Below, piece after piece: positions 1-12,145 of a DNA stretch of 64,000 nt. The notes under the pieces were generated by a model. That model did no database searches. It saw nothing but the letters and a program-made list of their open reading frames with translations, and had not been told where the DNA came from. The stretch's first letter is position 1. Each line of letters begins with the position of its first letter. The translations under genes were made by a program, and so were the position numbers. This DNA is from Nemopilema nomurai (taxonomy: Eukaryota; Cnidaria; Scyphozoa; Rhizostomeae; Rhizostomatidae), in assembly GCA_003864495.1 (NCBI GenBank), contig ML133378.1, forward strand, positions 1,211,009-1,275,008. The letters are read 5' to 3'.

Positions 1-1157
1 CGACAAGCCCTTCTCACAAGTTGTATGCACAATTTTTGGTATTTTTTCTGAAATCAGCCCAAATCGTCCAGTAAGGAAAAACCATGCAACTCCTAGAAAA
101 TGCATTGAAAGCATTGCTAGAACAATACATCCACAATATCATTTGGAAAATAGCTTGTATGACTGTGATGTTGAACATACCTGGACCTCGAATAGGTTCA
201 CTTAATGTTGCTGACATTGATTTTATCATGCCTATTTTCGCTGTCAGCTATTGTCGGTCCGTAGAACACATTCACCTATTGCTGCAAACTGCAAAATGTA
301 AGGATTCAAATACATTTAAAAGGAAACACAAAAGTCCTCATATCTTCCTTCTTTTCTTTCTTGAAAAGTTTTCACAAACTTTTGAATTGAGAAACCGTGC
401 CCTGCCTCTTTAGAGATTCATTGATGTGTAATTTCTCAATGTCTGTGAAAAAATGTGCTGCTGGAATTGCAGGGTGTTCACCTCTCCTATATGCAGCTTT
501 GTTGAAATTTCAATCAAATGGTCAAGCACAATGCAACATAACAACAATGCACGCAGTGTCTCATAACAGTAGCATTGATAGCCATCTTTCTTGGCTTTCT
601 CTCTTTTAGAAACTACATTTGTCTTTTGATTTTAGTCCGCGGTATATGTTATTGGACGGTTCAGGGCGGAAAAACATTTGAGAAAAAGAAGAATTCAATT
701 GCAAAAAAGCCTTAAACTAATGTGAGTATAATTTCCCTCAGTGAATTTCTGGAAGACGGCTGTACTTGAATTTGCTATTCAGCTGGGAATTTTTTCAAGA
801 AGTAAAAGACTCATTTGAAAATCTCTGTGTTTTCAACTGAAATCATAGATACAACAGAACTTTCAAAACAATAAGGGATCGTCATTTTTTTTATTGTTCT
901 TTGTTTGTGATGACGAATGCAACGCAAAGACAAATCTTGTTTAGCACTGGTAGCTTTCTAACGTTCTCGATGTGCATACTTTATTTCCAAAGCAATCTCC
1001 ATGTTTTGAATTGGTAGCAAAACTTACACTATGCCTTTCTATTAAATACTTTTTGCTTGTATTATGCACTAGTATATTACATGCAATGCGTAGGCATTAT
1101 CAAAAATAGAGAAAGTTATCTTTATGTAACTGCTAGTCATGACTAATTGTCTTTCAG
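1..1157. other. Upstream region of the first gene; possible small exon
   Basis: No firmly supported coding sequence is visible here. A 50-nt candidate exon lies at 248-297: it follows an acceptor-like CTGTCAG and ends before GTAAGG, and its phase would join the exon that starts at 1158 without a frameshift. The open frame at about 5-206 on the + strand and the overlapping open frame on the - strand could be chance. The gene that ends at 3016 almost certainly starts outside the window or in exons that cannot be recognised here. Confidence 0.25.
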
Positions 1158-3016
1158 CTTTAAGAAACTTCACTCTAAAAAGACGTGGTGGCAGATTTTT
1201 CATGCTGTTTGGAAAAGATTTTCTGGCAGGCAAGAAGACAAATACAAATCGTGTGATCTTCCTTTGGTTAGTATGAATAATGATGTTCGGTGCCTCTTCA
1301 ATTTTGCTATTTTTAACATTTGAAACATAAAAAACTTTTTGTGGAGCAAGATTAGTTTCAAGCCACGTGTGAAGACTTGCAATTGTGTCCGGGCTTTTTA
1401 TTCGTATAAAGGCGTATTATTCCTTGATTATTAGAATATAAATTAATTTTCTTTGGATTTGATGCTTTTAGAATTTTTGAAAAAATTTGATACCAATCCC
1501 AATTATACTCGTGAGTACGGATCTAAAATCAACTCTTTGTACCAGCATGAATGTAGGTGACCATTAATGTGTTTCAGCGCTTGTCTAGAATATGTCGCTT
1601 TTTCCCTTTGAATTAACGATTTTCCTTGGTGGCAACTTATCTTTCGTTTATCTTTTTGTGACAGTCATATTCCTTTCCTCAAAGTTTTTTATTAAACGTC
1701 ATTTCCGGTTTGATTTAATGTTGTCACAAAGATTCTTTTTACAACCTCGCCATTTGATCCAAACACTTTGCAATGGAACACCGAAATTCCTTCATTTGCT
1801 TTTTCACAAATTTAGAATTATGTTGTAGGAAAACATATACGAAGAAATAGAATATCAAGTAGAAGAAGTTATCTTTCGACTGAGCAATCTTTACGACATG
1901 AGTGACTTTTTGGAAAACAATGAAGGCCAGGTTGACGGTGATGACGAATACACGCTGGACAGTTCGGAGGAGGCGGCCTATCCAAGTTCGCACAGCAAGA
2001 ACGACAGCATCAGCTTCACGTCGGAGAGCATTCACTCGGAGGACAGTGGCTATTATCGATACGGCGACTACCGAGGGGCCTTCCCCTCTGGTTTGAGCGA
2101 TGATGATGATTACGAAGGACCCATCATTCATTACTTGGATTCACCGCGGCAGCGACTGAGTAGTTTTGGCCAGGTCATGTCGCCCATCTTTGGCGGGAGG
2201 TACTTCGTCAAGACAAGTTGGAGCACCTTCAGAGCCCCAAAAGTGAAGCCGGCTGAAATTAAGCCACCCCCTAAAATAGAACTGCCGCAGTCCAGCTCTA
2301 GAAAAACCTTCGAGAAAGTCAGAAACTGGTCTTCCAAGGTGCCGACAGAAAAGTCATGTGAGAGCCCCGAGGCAGCTGAAAGTGGGACGAAACTCGGCCT
2401 AGAAATGTTGGATGCGTTTCCCAAGGCGCTGCCGAAGACTGCCAAGTTGACACCGCTTCCACCCATTCGGATTCCAGCGCCGCATCGCAATAAGACGCTC
2501 GAGAAGATCCGAAACTGGTCCACACAGCTAAACGTGGCCCCACAGCCTGGGCTGGAGGACGCATCCATAGATGGCTGTTTTGTTCCGTGCCACTTCGAGT
2601 ATCAAGGACATAATCGAAGGCTCGACAGAGACGAGCTCGATGAACAACGTATTTTGAGTCAGGCGCCAAACTCTTGTTATGAACAATCCTTGCCTCTAAC
2701 AGCGGTTAATGCACCAAGCATTAAGTTTGTTCCAAGATTGGACGAGAACGCGACATCCAGGCCCAAGATTCCTCCCATTCAAAAGGTAATGGCGCCTCGA
2801 AGAAGGTCGTATAAAAGGACGAAAGTAAGTCCCTTAAACGAAGATGCCCCTGGCTCACAGTCAAGTTCCAGTGGCGCATATTCACTGCCAAGGGAGGTAC
2901 AAGGGAAAAGCAGAGGTGATGTCGGCAAGGCAAGGTCATCTAGTTTGGATAGTGGTATTATTCGAACGAGTGATAATGAGGATAGCGAGGTTTGCTATGA
3001 CTTCTTGCAGCTTTAG
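1158..3016 (+). CDS. Unrecognised acidic Ser-rich protein, last two exons
   Basis: Two exons are proposed. Exon 1158-1266 follows CTTTCAG and ends before GTTAGT; it encodes a basic, Trp-rich stretch that includes KKTWWQIF. Exon 1829-3016 follows TTGTAG and is open to the TAG at 3014-3016. Both frames meet in phase 0. The ATG at 1898 is probably internal, because the frame upstream of it back to 1829 is open and protein-like (ENIYEEIEYQVEEVIFRL). Counting from that Met (372 residues), the protein is acidic and Ser-rich at the N-end, then has two related motifs, KTFEKVRNWSSK at 136-147 and KTLEKIRNWSTQ at 199-210, each after a Pro-rich segment. The C-end is CYDFLQL. YEEI is the classical SH2 ligand sequence and the final YDFL fits YxxL, so a phosphotyrosine-signalling tail is possible, but that is inference. 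No known domain is recognised, and most of the chain looks disordered. Confidence 0.55.
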
Positions 3017-3090
3017 CAATAGGTTTGGTAAATAGACAGTAGCGGTGCAGAAGTAAGATTCAGCTTATACGTTCAATGTGTCGTTTGTAA

Positions 3091-3096
3091 AATAAA
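3091..3096 (+). promoter_or_regulatory. Polyadenylation signal AATAAA
   Basis: A canonical AATAAA lies 75 bases after the stop codon at 3014-3016 and is the first one in the 3' flank. It supports this stop as the true end of the gene. Confidence 0.6.
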
Positions 3097-3418
3097 GTAT
3101 GATAACGGCCTGAATCTGGTTGGCTATTGACGTTTATTTTGATAGAAAAAATACAGTTCTAGGATGCTTCATTATAAATTACAGTAATATATTACAGTTG
3201 GTGATTGTATTTGCCAAAATCTTGAAGCTATCTGAATGGGTTCGCAATTTTTAAGTCTTTTTAGAGATAAAATCTCTCAAGTTTTACTAACTCCCAAGAA
3301 AGCATTTGCGATCGAGAAAAGAATTGGTTTCTTAGACAGCATTTTTATGTGACAGCATATTTTGGTGATAGGGTAACTACTGCGTCACTTACTTGTTATC
3401 CACTTACAATGTACTCTG

Positions 3419-3670
3419 TTGTCCTTACACCAAACGCCAGGCGGCCTACAATCCAGCTTCCTATTGAAATGTTTGTCTCTTGTGGACCCCATGATGGCCT
3501 GCTTTAAATGCAAGAATGTAGGCTACACGAACACAAAGAAGTCCACAGCACAGTTCTTGGCTGGGGGCCTTTTCCTGCCTTGCTATTTACCACCCGTTTT
3601 GCAGGATGTGCATGAAGTCTTTCATATGTTCACGCTACCTTCTATTTACACAGGTATTTCCTCGCTATAG
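3419..3670 (+). pseudogene. LITAF-like domain remnant
   Basis: The 83-codon open frame has no ATG at its start. It contains CFKCKN, then a hydrophobic stretch (FLAGGLFLPCYLPPVL), then DVHEVFHMF and a closing G-x3-L. LITAF domains have a CxxC knuckle, a membrane-inserted hydrophobic segment, then an H-x-C-P-x-C knuckle and a Gly before the end. Spacing and order match. The first CxxC is present, but both Cys of the second are replaced by Phe and Leu, so the zinc site cannot form. I read it as a decayed copy or a stray exon. The match was made by eye and could be chance. Confidence 0.35.
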
Positions 3671-5850
3671 CCGTTCTAGCTTAACCCTTAAACCCAGCAC
3701 AGCCAATTTATTATACGCTCACAACGTCTGGATATTTTGTTTGATTTCCCTCCAAGGTCTTCCTCGCTGGAACTATCATCACATTCCTCCCTTCACGTGA
3801 AGCTAAGGACCTAACCCACCTAAAGGCAACCTCCCTCATCGACACTGCTTTTATTTAATAACCGTTATATGACCCAATCTTTCTACCAACGGCCACGTTA
3901 GATTGACTGAAGTAAACAAAACTTCGAAAACAAGGCAGACTTGGCAAGGCAGCAAAGTTTAGGGCAAAAGTCGAAAAGTGGAAGCGTGGCAATAGAATAG
4001 CAGAAAATGATAGAATAAAGAATAGATTGTAGATTTAGGCAAAAAGTGGTAGTCTATAACAGCGTCTATATTGGTTTACTTTTCAATATATGGGATAATC
4101 TGTGAGGTAGGTTATGATGCTTCAATCGTTTTGTTTATATGATTAATGTTGGAATGAAACAAGCAAAAGGTAATTAGAGCAGGTGCTTTTCAATTCATCA
4201 GGTTGAGGTGTATACAAGTATCAAATGGGATGGCAATCATATTACTTGAACTACTCAAATTGCTTTTAAGTGAGCTGCTTGGTATGCCAGTACCCAAGGT
4301 CGCTTCCTGGAAAGAAAGAAGCAAAGGTTCTAGTACCAATTCTCATAGAGGAACGGGGAAAAACTCCCATAAAACAGCAATTATTTTCAAATTCAAGGTG
4401 GTAATCTTTGCTTAATTACAGCCGTTATGAAGCTATCAATGACATCAATCCAAATTTTCTGATCCTGTATAAAGTCATAGTGGTAGTTTTTTCTGTTTAA
4501 TTGTTTTCTTTCCGTTTCTTTCCATTATGTTTTTTCAAGAACTGTAGAAGAGTATTACTGTTTATAGTTGTAGATTTTCAGTTATCATTAGCAGGGTTTG
4601 TATTTATTACAATGAGAGGCAAACTGAATGTTAATTTGAGAGAAATTATAAAATTGTACTAAGCTCTCTCTTGAAACGCTTCTTTGCTAGGAAAAGTGAG
4701 TTAGAGCGAGAGAAGTGAGCAATTTTATTGATTTCGTTATAATGAAGTTTCTTCTCTTGTTACTACACTTCCGTCGGCCTTTCTCACTGGGACAAAAATC
4801 TCATAGACCAATGCCAATTGCGTCATGGACATTTCTGCAGAATTTCGTTAGATCTGTTCCTAGCTATATTAATAGGGTACCAACAAGGACATGGATTTTG
4901 ACACTGATTTAAATATGCTGGGAACAAAAGTTTGACTACTGAAAGAAAACTTATCTCGCGTTGAGATCAACGTATGGAGTGTCACCAAAGATCTTTTTGC
5001 AGAGATCCTTGCACCAAGTTGATGTCTGTGTTGTGCTTTTTAAGGCTGGTCTGTGTATGGTAGCAAAATCAACAATGAAATAAAAACCATGTATATATAT
5101 ATACTATTTACAAGTTATTATTATAATTAAAAACCATTCTTGACAACGAACGATCTTGACAACTTTAAACAACTTGAAAACTTCACTTCAAAACTACTCG
5201 ATCACCAACTACTCCCCAACTTGAACACGCCTCTCCCAACTCCAACTGAGGTAAACAATAAATCCATCAATCAATTCCTCTAACACAACAAGATGCAGCT
5301 AAAAACCAATATCGACTACGGACAGCATAATAATAACACAAGAGCAACTACATTTATTCTAAACTTATATTACAACATCTGCTTAACCCAGTGCTAGGAC
5401 GCATACGGGATGTGCCCATTTTCTATAACTCATATTATCATATCTAGTTTCATAACATTATTTCTTATTGTCACAGTTAAGCCGTTTTGTGAAAAATCCG
5501 AGGGGAATTCTAGGGAAACGGACTTTTTGCGAAAAGTTGAACTGAGACGTAGGAAGGGGGGGGGGAACAATAGGGTTGGATGTTGACGTAAATCATCATT
5601 CAAGCAAAACATTTTTTAGAATGAGTCCCACTATTTCCACGTTAAAATTCAGGTTTGCAAAAACTTCCCTTCAAGTTAAAACCAGTTTGGTGGAAAATCA
5701 GACGATGAGAACATTTGAAGGATTAACAACTAGAGTAAGAATTCAGGTCCAAAAACCATACGCTCCTCTAAAGACTTTTAATATGTATCATCAGAATATG
5801 TGTAAAAGGTACCTATAGAACAGTTGTTCTAGACTTATTCTGGTATTTTT
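3671..5850. other. Intergenic, no gene recognised
   Basis: AT-rich sequence with short open frames only. A G10 run lies at 5556-5565 and a short TA repeat near 5090-5104. Nothing here looks like a coding exon with good splice sites. Confidence 0.6.
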
Positions 5851-5881
5851 CGCCTGGGAACACCTGGTGTTGTAAGATTCC
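5851..5881 (+). pseudogene. 5S rRNA 3'-end relic at the array edge
   Basis: The sequence from CGCCTGGGAACACCTGG to TGTTGTA matches the last part of the 5S genes that follow. It then diverges (AGATTCC instead of GGCTTCC). The following bases up to about 5910 still resemble the 5S spacer. The 5' three quarters of the gene are absent. It marks the decayed left border of the 5S cluster. Confidence 0.8.
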
Positions 5882-5930
5882 TTTTATTTTCCTTTTTCTT
5901 TCAAATTCAAGAATGTGTCTCTTTTCCATG

Positions 5931-5981
5931 CAGTTTATTTTGTATTCAGTTTATTTTGTATTCAGTTTATTTTGCATTCAG
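5931..5981 (+). repeat. Three tandem 16-bp copies in the broken left unit
   Basis: The unit CAGTTTATTTTGTATT occurs three times, the last with one change (GCATT). It sits in the diverged spacer between the 5S relic and the first intact unit and is absent from the other spacers. Confidence 0.8.
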
Positions 5982-6375
5982 TTCCTTTTGCAAGCATGCC
6001 TTTTATGACTTTTCTAGTGATCTTTGACTTGTCTTTTCCTTGAATTTACAGCGTCTGTTCGTGTTGCTGCGGTATTTTTCGACACCTTGCTGCATCTTAC
6101 TCCACTGCTGCTGCAATCGTCAGCTTTTCTATACTGACAAGCACGTTTTAACCCGGTTTTCAATACTGGCCCAAACATGGGTACGCTTCGTAGGGCATGG
6201 ATCTGCATCAACATAGCCTCCCAGCACCCTTCAAGGTGACGAAGTTGCTTACGGTAGGGGCGAGATTGACCTTCTCCGGGCTGCATGTCGCTCTACCTGT
6301 GCGTCTGTCGCAAAAAGAAGCAACGTGTCGTCTTGTTCAAGCAAGAAGAGTAGGCATTACTTTACTAGTCATGTC

Positions 6376-6495
6376 GCCTACGGCCATACCACCATGAATA
6401 CACCGGTTCTCGTCCGATCACCGAAGTTAAGCATGGTAGGGCCAGGTCAGTACCTGGATGGGTGACCGCCTGGGAACACCTGGTGTTGTAGGCTT
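6376..6495 (+). rRNA. 5S rRNA, copy 1
   Basis: A 120-nt gene from GCCTACGGCC to GTAGGCTT; the two ends pair as helix I. The internal RNA polymerase III promoter is visible: an A-box region around GAAGTTAAGC (nt 48-57) and a C-box around TGGATGGGTGACCGCC (nt 80-95). T-runs at 6503-6506 and 6509-6513 would terminate transcription. The 5S RNA is part of the large ribosomal subunit. Confidence 0.97.
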
Positions 6496-7183
6496 CCTCT
6501 TATTTTCCTTTTTCTTTCAAATTCTTTTTGCATGCAGTTTTCAAGTCTAGCCAATTTCTTTGCCAGCCAGTTTCCTTAGAAAATCTTTCTGCTTTTATTT
6601 TATATTATTTCAAGCAGTCAATCTTAATAGAGAAGCATGCCTTTCACGCAACAGCATACCAACTGAAGTGTTCTGCTTTCTAACAATATTCCACTAAACA
6701 GAAGCTTACTCGGGAAGAAAAGTCTTTCCAACGATCAATTACATTTCAGAGAGAATACCTCGAGCAAAGACGGTGCAGAGTTTGGTCAATCTTGGGCATC
6801 TTTTCAAGCTTCGAGATTTTACAGAATCGAGGTGTGTTTCTCTTTTCCTTGAATTTACAGCGTCTGTTCGTGTTGCTGCGGTATTTTTCGACACCTTGCT
6901 GCATCTTACTCCACTGCTGCTGCAATCGTCAGCTTTTCTATACTGACAAGCACGTTTTAACCCGGTTTTCAATACTGCCCAAACATGGGTACGCTTCGTA
7001 GGGCATGGATCTGCATCAACATAGCCTCCCAGCACCCTTCAAGGTGACGAAGTTGCTTACGGTAGGGGCGAGATTGACCTTCTCCGGGCTGCATGTCGCT
7101 CTACCTGTGCGTCTGTCGCAAAAAGAAGCAACGTGTCGTCTTGTTCAAGCAAGAAGAGTAGGCATTACTTTACTAGTCATGTC

Positions 7184-7303
7184 GCCTACGGCCATACCAC
7201 CATGAATACACCGGTTCTCGTCCGATCACCGAAGTTAAGCATGGTAGGGCCAGGTCAGTACCTGGATGGGTGACCGCCTGGGAACACCTGGTGTTGTAGG
7301 CTT
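7184..7303 (+). rRNA. 5S rRNA, copy 2
   Basis: Identical to copy 1 by eye over its 120 nt, 808 bp downstream, with the same T-run terminator. Confidence 0.97.
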
Positions 7304-7990
7304 CCTCTTATTTTCCTTTTTCTTTCAAATTCTTTTTGCATGCAGTTTTCAAGTCTAGCCAATTTCTTTGCCAGCCAGTTTCCTTAGAAAATCTTTCTGC
7401 TTTTATTTTTATTATTTCAAGCAGTCAATCTTAATAGAGAAGCATGCCTTTCACGCAACAGCATACCAACTGAAGTGTTCTGCTTTCTAACAATATTCCA
7501 CTAAACAGAAGCTTACTCGGGAAGAAAAGTCTTTCCAACGATCAATTACATTTCAGAGAGAATACCTCGAGCAAAGACGGTGCAGAGTTTGGTCAATCTT
7601 GGGCATCTTTTCAAGCTTCGAGATTTTACAGAATCGAGGTGTGTTTCTCTTTTCCTTGAATTTACAGCGTCTGTTCGTGTTGCTGCGGTATTTTTCGACA
7701 CCTTGCTGCATCTTACTCCACTGCTGCCGCAATCGTCAGCTTTTCTATACTGACAAGCACGTTTTAACCCGGTTTTCAATACTGCCCAAACATGGGTACG
7801 CTTCGTAGGGCATGGATCTGCATCAACATAGCCTCCCAGCACCCTTCAAGGTGACGAAGTTGCTTACGGTAGGGGCGAGATTGACCTTCTCCGGGCTGCA
7901 TGTCGCTCTACCTGTGCGTCTGTCGCAAAAAGAAGCAACGTGTCGTCTTGTTCAAGCAAGAAGAGTAGGCATTACTTTACTAGTCATGTC

Positions 7991-8110
7991 GCCTACGGCC
8001 ATACCACCATGAATACACCGGTTCTCGTCCGATCACCGAAGTTAAGCATGGTAGGGCCAGGTCAGTACCTGGATGGGTGACCGCCTGGGAACACCTGGTG
8101 TTGTAGGCTT
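7991..8110 (+). rRNA. 5S rRNA, copy 3
   Basis: A 120-nt gene identical by eye to copy 1; internal promoter and 3' T-runs are kept. Confidence 0.97.
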
Positions 8111-8795
8111 CCTCTTATTTTCCTTTTTCTTTCAAATTCTTTTTGCATGCAGTTTTCAAGTCTAGCCAATTTCTTTGCCAGCCAGTTTCCTTAGAAAATC
8201 TTTCTGCTTTTATTTTATATTATTTCAAGCAGTCAATCTTAATAGAGAAGCATGCCTTTCACGCAACAGCATACCAACTGAAGTGTTCTGCTTTCTAACA
8301 ATATTCCACTAAACAGAAGCTTACTCGGGAAGAAAAGTCTTTCCAACGATCAATTACATTTCAGAGAGAATACCTCGAGCAAAGACGGTGCAGAGTTTGG
8401 TCAATCTTGGGCATCTTTTCAAGCTTCGAGATTTTACAGAATCGAGGTGTGTTTCTCTTTTCCTTGAATTTACAGCGTCTGTTCGTGTTGCTGCGGTATT
8501 TTTCGACACCTTGCTGCATCTTACTCCACTGCTGCTGCAATCGTCAGCTTTTCTATACTGACAAGCACGTTTTAACCCGGTTTTCAATACTGTCCCAAAC
8601 ATGGGTACGCTTCGTAGGGCATGGATCTGCATCAACATAGCCTCCCAGCACCCTTCAAGGTGACGAAGTTGCTTACGGTAGGGGCGAGATTGACCTTCTC
8701 CGGGCTGCATGTCGCTCTACCTGTGCGTCTGTCGCAAAAAGAAGCAACGTGTCGTCTTGTTCAAGAAGAGTAGGCATTACTTTACTAGTCATGTC

Positions 8796-8915
8796 GCCTA
8801 CGGCCATACCACCATGAATACACCGGTTCTCGTCCGATCACCGAAGTTAAGCATGGTAGGGCCAGGTCAGTACCTGGATGGGTGACCGCCTGGGAACACC
8901 TGGTGTTGTAGGCTT
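8796..8915 (+). rRNA. 5S rRNA, copy 4
   Basis: A 120-nt gene identical by eye to copy 1. The upstream spacer lacks four bases in the CAAGCAAGAAG stretch about 30-40 bp before the gene. Confidence 0.97.
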
Positions 8916-9603
8916 CCTCTTATTTTCCTTTTTCTTTCAAATTCTTTTTGCATGCAGTTTTCAAGTCTAGCCAATTTCTTTGCCAGCCAGTTTCCTTAGA
9001 AAATCTTTCTGCTTTTATTTTATATTATTTCAAGCAGTCAATCTTAATAGAGAAGCATGCCTTTCACGCAACAGCATACCAACTGAAGTGTTCTGCTTTC
9101 TAACAATATTCCACTAAACAGAAGCTTACTCGGGAAGAAAAGTCTTTCCAACGATCAATTACATTTCAGAGAGAATACCTCGAGCAAAGACGGTGCAGAG
9201 TTTGGTCAATCTTGGGCACCTTTTCAAGCTTCGAGATTTTACAGAATCGAGGTGTGTTTCTCTTTTCCTTGAATTTACAGCGTCTGTTCGTGTTGCTGCG
9301 GTATTTTTCGACACCTTGCTGCATCTTACTCCACTGCTGCTGCAATCGTCAGCTTTTCTATACTGACAAGCACGTTTTAACCCGGTTTTCAATACTGCCC
9401 AAACATGGGTACGCTTCGTAGGGCATGGATCTGCATCAACATAGCCTCCCAGCACCCTTCAAGGTGACGAAGTTGCTTACGGTAGGGGCGAGATTGACCT
9501 TCTCCGGGCTGCATGTCGCTCTACCTGTGCGTCTGTCGCAAAAAGAAGCAACGTGTCGTCTTGTTCAAGCAAGAAGAGTAGGCATTACTTTACTAGTCAT
9601 GTC

Positions 9604-9723
9604 GCCTACGGCCATACCACCATGAATACACCGGTTCTCGTCCGATCACCGAAGTTAAGCATGGTAGGGCCAGGTCAGTACCTGGATGGGTGACCGCCTG
9701 GGAACACCTGGTGTTGTAGGCTT
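9604..9723 (+). rRNA. 5S rRNA, copy 5
   Basis: A 120-nt gene identical by eye to copy 1, with a full-length upstream spacer. Confidence 0.97.
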
Positions 9724-10412
9724 CCTCTTATTTTCCTTTTTCTTTCAAATTCTTTTTGCATGCAGTTTTCAAGTCTAGCCAATTTCTTTGCCAGCCAGTT
9801 TCCTTAGAAAATCTTTCTGCTTTTATTTTATATTATTTCAAGCAGTCAATCTTAATAGAGAAGCATGCCTTTCACGCAACAGCATACCAACTGAAGTGTT
9901 CTGCTTTCTAACAATATTCCACTAAACAGAAGCTTACTCGGGAAGAAAAGTCTTTCCAACGATCAATTACATTTCAGAGAGAATACCTCGAGCAAAGACG
10001 GTGCAGAGTTTGGTCAATCTTGGGCACCTTTTCAAGCTTCGAGATTTTACAGAATCGAGGTGTGTTTCTCTTTTCCTTGAATTTACAGCGTCTGTTCGTG
10101 TTGCTGCGGTATTTTTCGACACCTTGCTGCATCTTACTCCACTGCTGCTGCAATCGTCAGCTTTTCTATACTGACAAGCACGTTTTAACCCGGTTTTCAA
10201 TACTGGCCCAAACATGGGTACGCTTCGTAGGGCATGGATCTGCATCAACATAGCCTCCCAGCACCCTTCAAGGTGACGAAGTTGCTTACGGTAGGGGCGA
10301 GATTGACCTTCTCCGGGCTGCATGTCGCTCTACCTGTGCGTCTGTCGCAAAAAGAAGCAACGTGTCGTCTTGTTCAAGCAAGAAGAGTAGGCATTACTTT
10401 ACTAGTCATGTC

Positions 10413-10532
10413 GCCTACGGCCATACCACCATGAATACACCGGTTCTCGTCCGATCACCGAAGTTAAGCATGGTAGGGCCAGGTCAGTACCTGGATGGGT
10501 GACCGCCTGGGAACACCTGGTGTTGTAGGCTT
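10413..10532 (+). rRNA. 5S rRNA, copy 6
   Basis: A 120-nt gene identical by eye to copy 1; it follows the longest unit (809 bp). Confidence 0.97.
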
Positions 10533-11217
10533 CCTCTTATTTTCCTTTTTCTTTCAAATTCTTTTTGCATGCAGTTTTCAAGTCTAGCCAATTTCTTTGC
10601 CAGCCAGTTTCCTTAGAAAATCTTTCTGCTTTTATTTTATATTATTTCAAGCAGTCAATCTTAATAGAGAAGCATGCCTTTCACGCAACAGCATACCAAC
10701 TGAAGTGTTCTGCTTTCTAACAATATTCCACTAAACAGAAGCTTACTCGGGAAGAAAAGTCTTTCCAACGATCAATTACATTTCAGAGAGAATACCTCGA
10801 GCAAAGACGGTGCAGAGTTTGGTCAATCTTGGGCACCTTTTCAAGCTTCGAGATTTTACAGAATCGAGGTGTGTTTCTCTTTTCCTTGAATTTACAGCGT
10901 CTGTTCGTGTTGCTGCGGTATTTTTCGACACCTTGCTGCATCTTACTCCACTGCTGCTGCAATCGTCAGCTTTTCTATACTGACAAGCACGTTTTAACCC
11001 GGTTTTCAATACTGCCCAAACATGGGTACGCTTCGTAGGGCATGGATCTGCATCAACATAGCCTCCCAGCACCCTTCAAGGTGACGAAGTTGCTTACGGT
11101 AGGGGCGAGATTGACCTTCTCCGGGCTGCATGTCGCTCTACCTGTGCGTCTGTCGCAAAAAGAAGCAACGTGTCGTCTTGTTCAAGAAAGAGTAGGCATT
11201 ACTTTACTAGTCATGTC

Positions 11218-11336
11218 GCCTACGGCCATACCACCATGAATACACCGGTTCTCGTCCGATCACCGAAGTTAAGCATGGTAGGGCCAGGTCAGTACCTGGA
11301 TGGGTGACCGCCTGGGAACACCTGGTGTTGAGGCTT
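11218..11336 (+). rRNA. 5S rRNA, copy 7, variant with a 1-nt deletion
   Basis: The gene is 119 nt. Near its 3' end it reads GTGTTGAGGCTT where the other copies read GTGTTGTAGGCTT, so one T is missing from the 3' strand of helix I. The internal promoter is intact and it is probably still transcribed, but the terminal helix would carry a bulge. Its upstream spacer also differs (CAAGAAAGAGTAGG). It may be a minor 5S variant or a failing copy. Confidence 0.93.
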
Positions 11337-12025
11337 CCTCTTATTTTCCTTTTTCTTTCAAATTCTTTTTGCATGCAGTTTTCAAGTCTAGCCAATTTCT
11401 TTGCCAGCCAGTTTCCTTAGAAAATCTTTCTGCTTTTATTTTATATTATTTCAAGCAGTCAATCTTAATAGAGAAGCATGCCTTTCACGCAACAGCATAC
11501 CAACTGAAGTGTTCTGCTTTCTAACAATATTCCACTAAACAGAAGCTTACTCGGGAAGAAAAGTCTTTCCAACGATCAATTACATTTCAGAGAGAATACC
11601 TCGAGCAAAGACGGTGCAGAGTTTGGTCAATCTTGGGCACCTTTTCAAGCTTCGAGATTTTACAGAATCGAGGTGTGTTTCTCTTTTCCTTGAATTTACA
11701 GCGTCTGTTCGTGTTGCTGCGGTATTTTTCGACACCTTGCTGCATCTTACTCCACTGCTGCTGCAATCGTCAGCTTTTCTATACTGACAAGCACGTTTTA
11801 ACCCGGTTTTCAATACTGTCCCAAACATGGGTACGCTTCGTAGGGCATGGATCTGCATCAACATAGCCTCCCAGCACCCTTCAAGGTGACGAAGTTGCTT
11901 ACGGTAGGGGCGAGATTGACCTTCTCCGGGCTGCATGTCGCTCTACCTGTGCGTCTGTCGCAAAAAGAAGCAACGTGTCGTCTTGTTCAAGCAAGAAGAG
12001 TAGGCATTACTTTACTAGTCATGTC

Positions 12026-12145
12026 GCCTACGGCCATACCACCATGAATACACCGGTTCTCGTCCGATCACCGAAGTTAAGCATGGTAGGGCCAGGTCAG
12101 TACCTGGATGGGTGACCGCCTGGGAACACCTGGTGTTGTAGGCTT
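12026..12145 (+). rRNA. 5S rRNA, copy 8
   Basis: A 120-nt gene identical by eye to copy 1; the T missing from copy 7 is present here. Confidence 0.97.
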
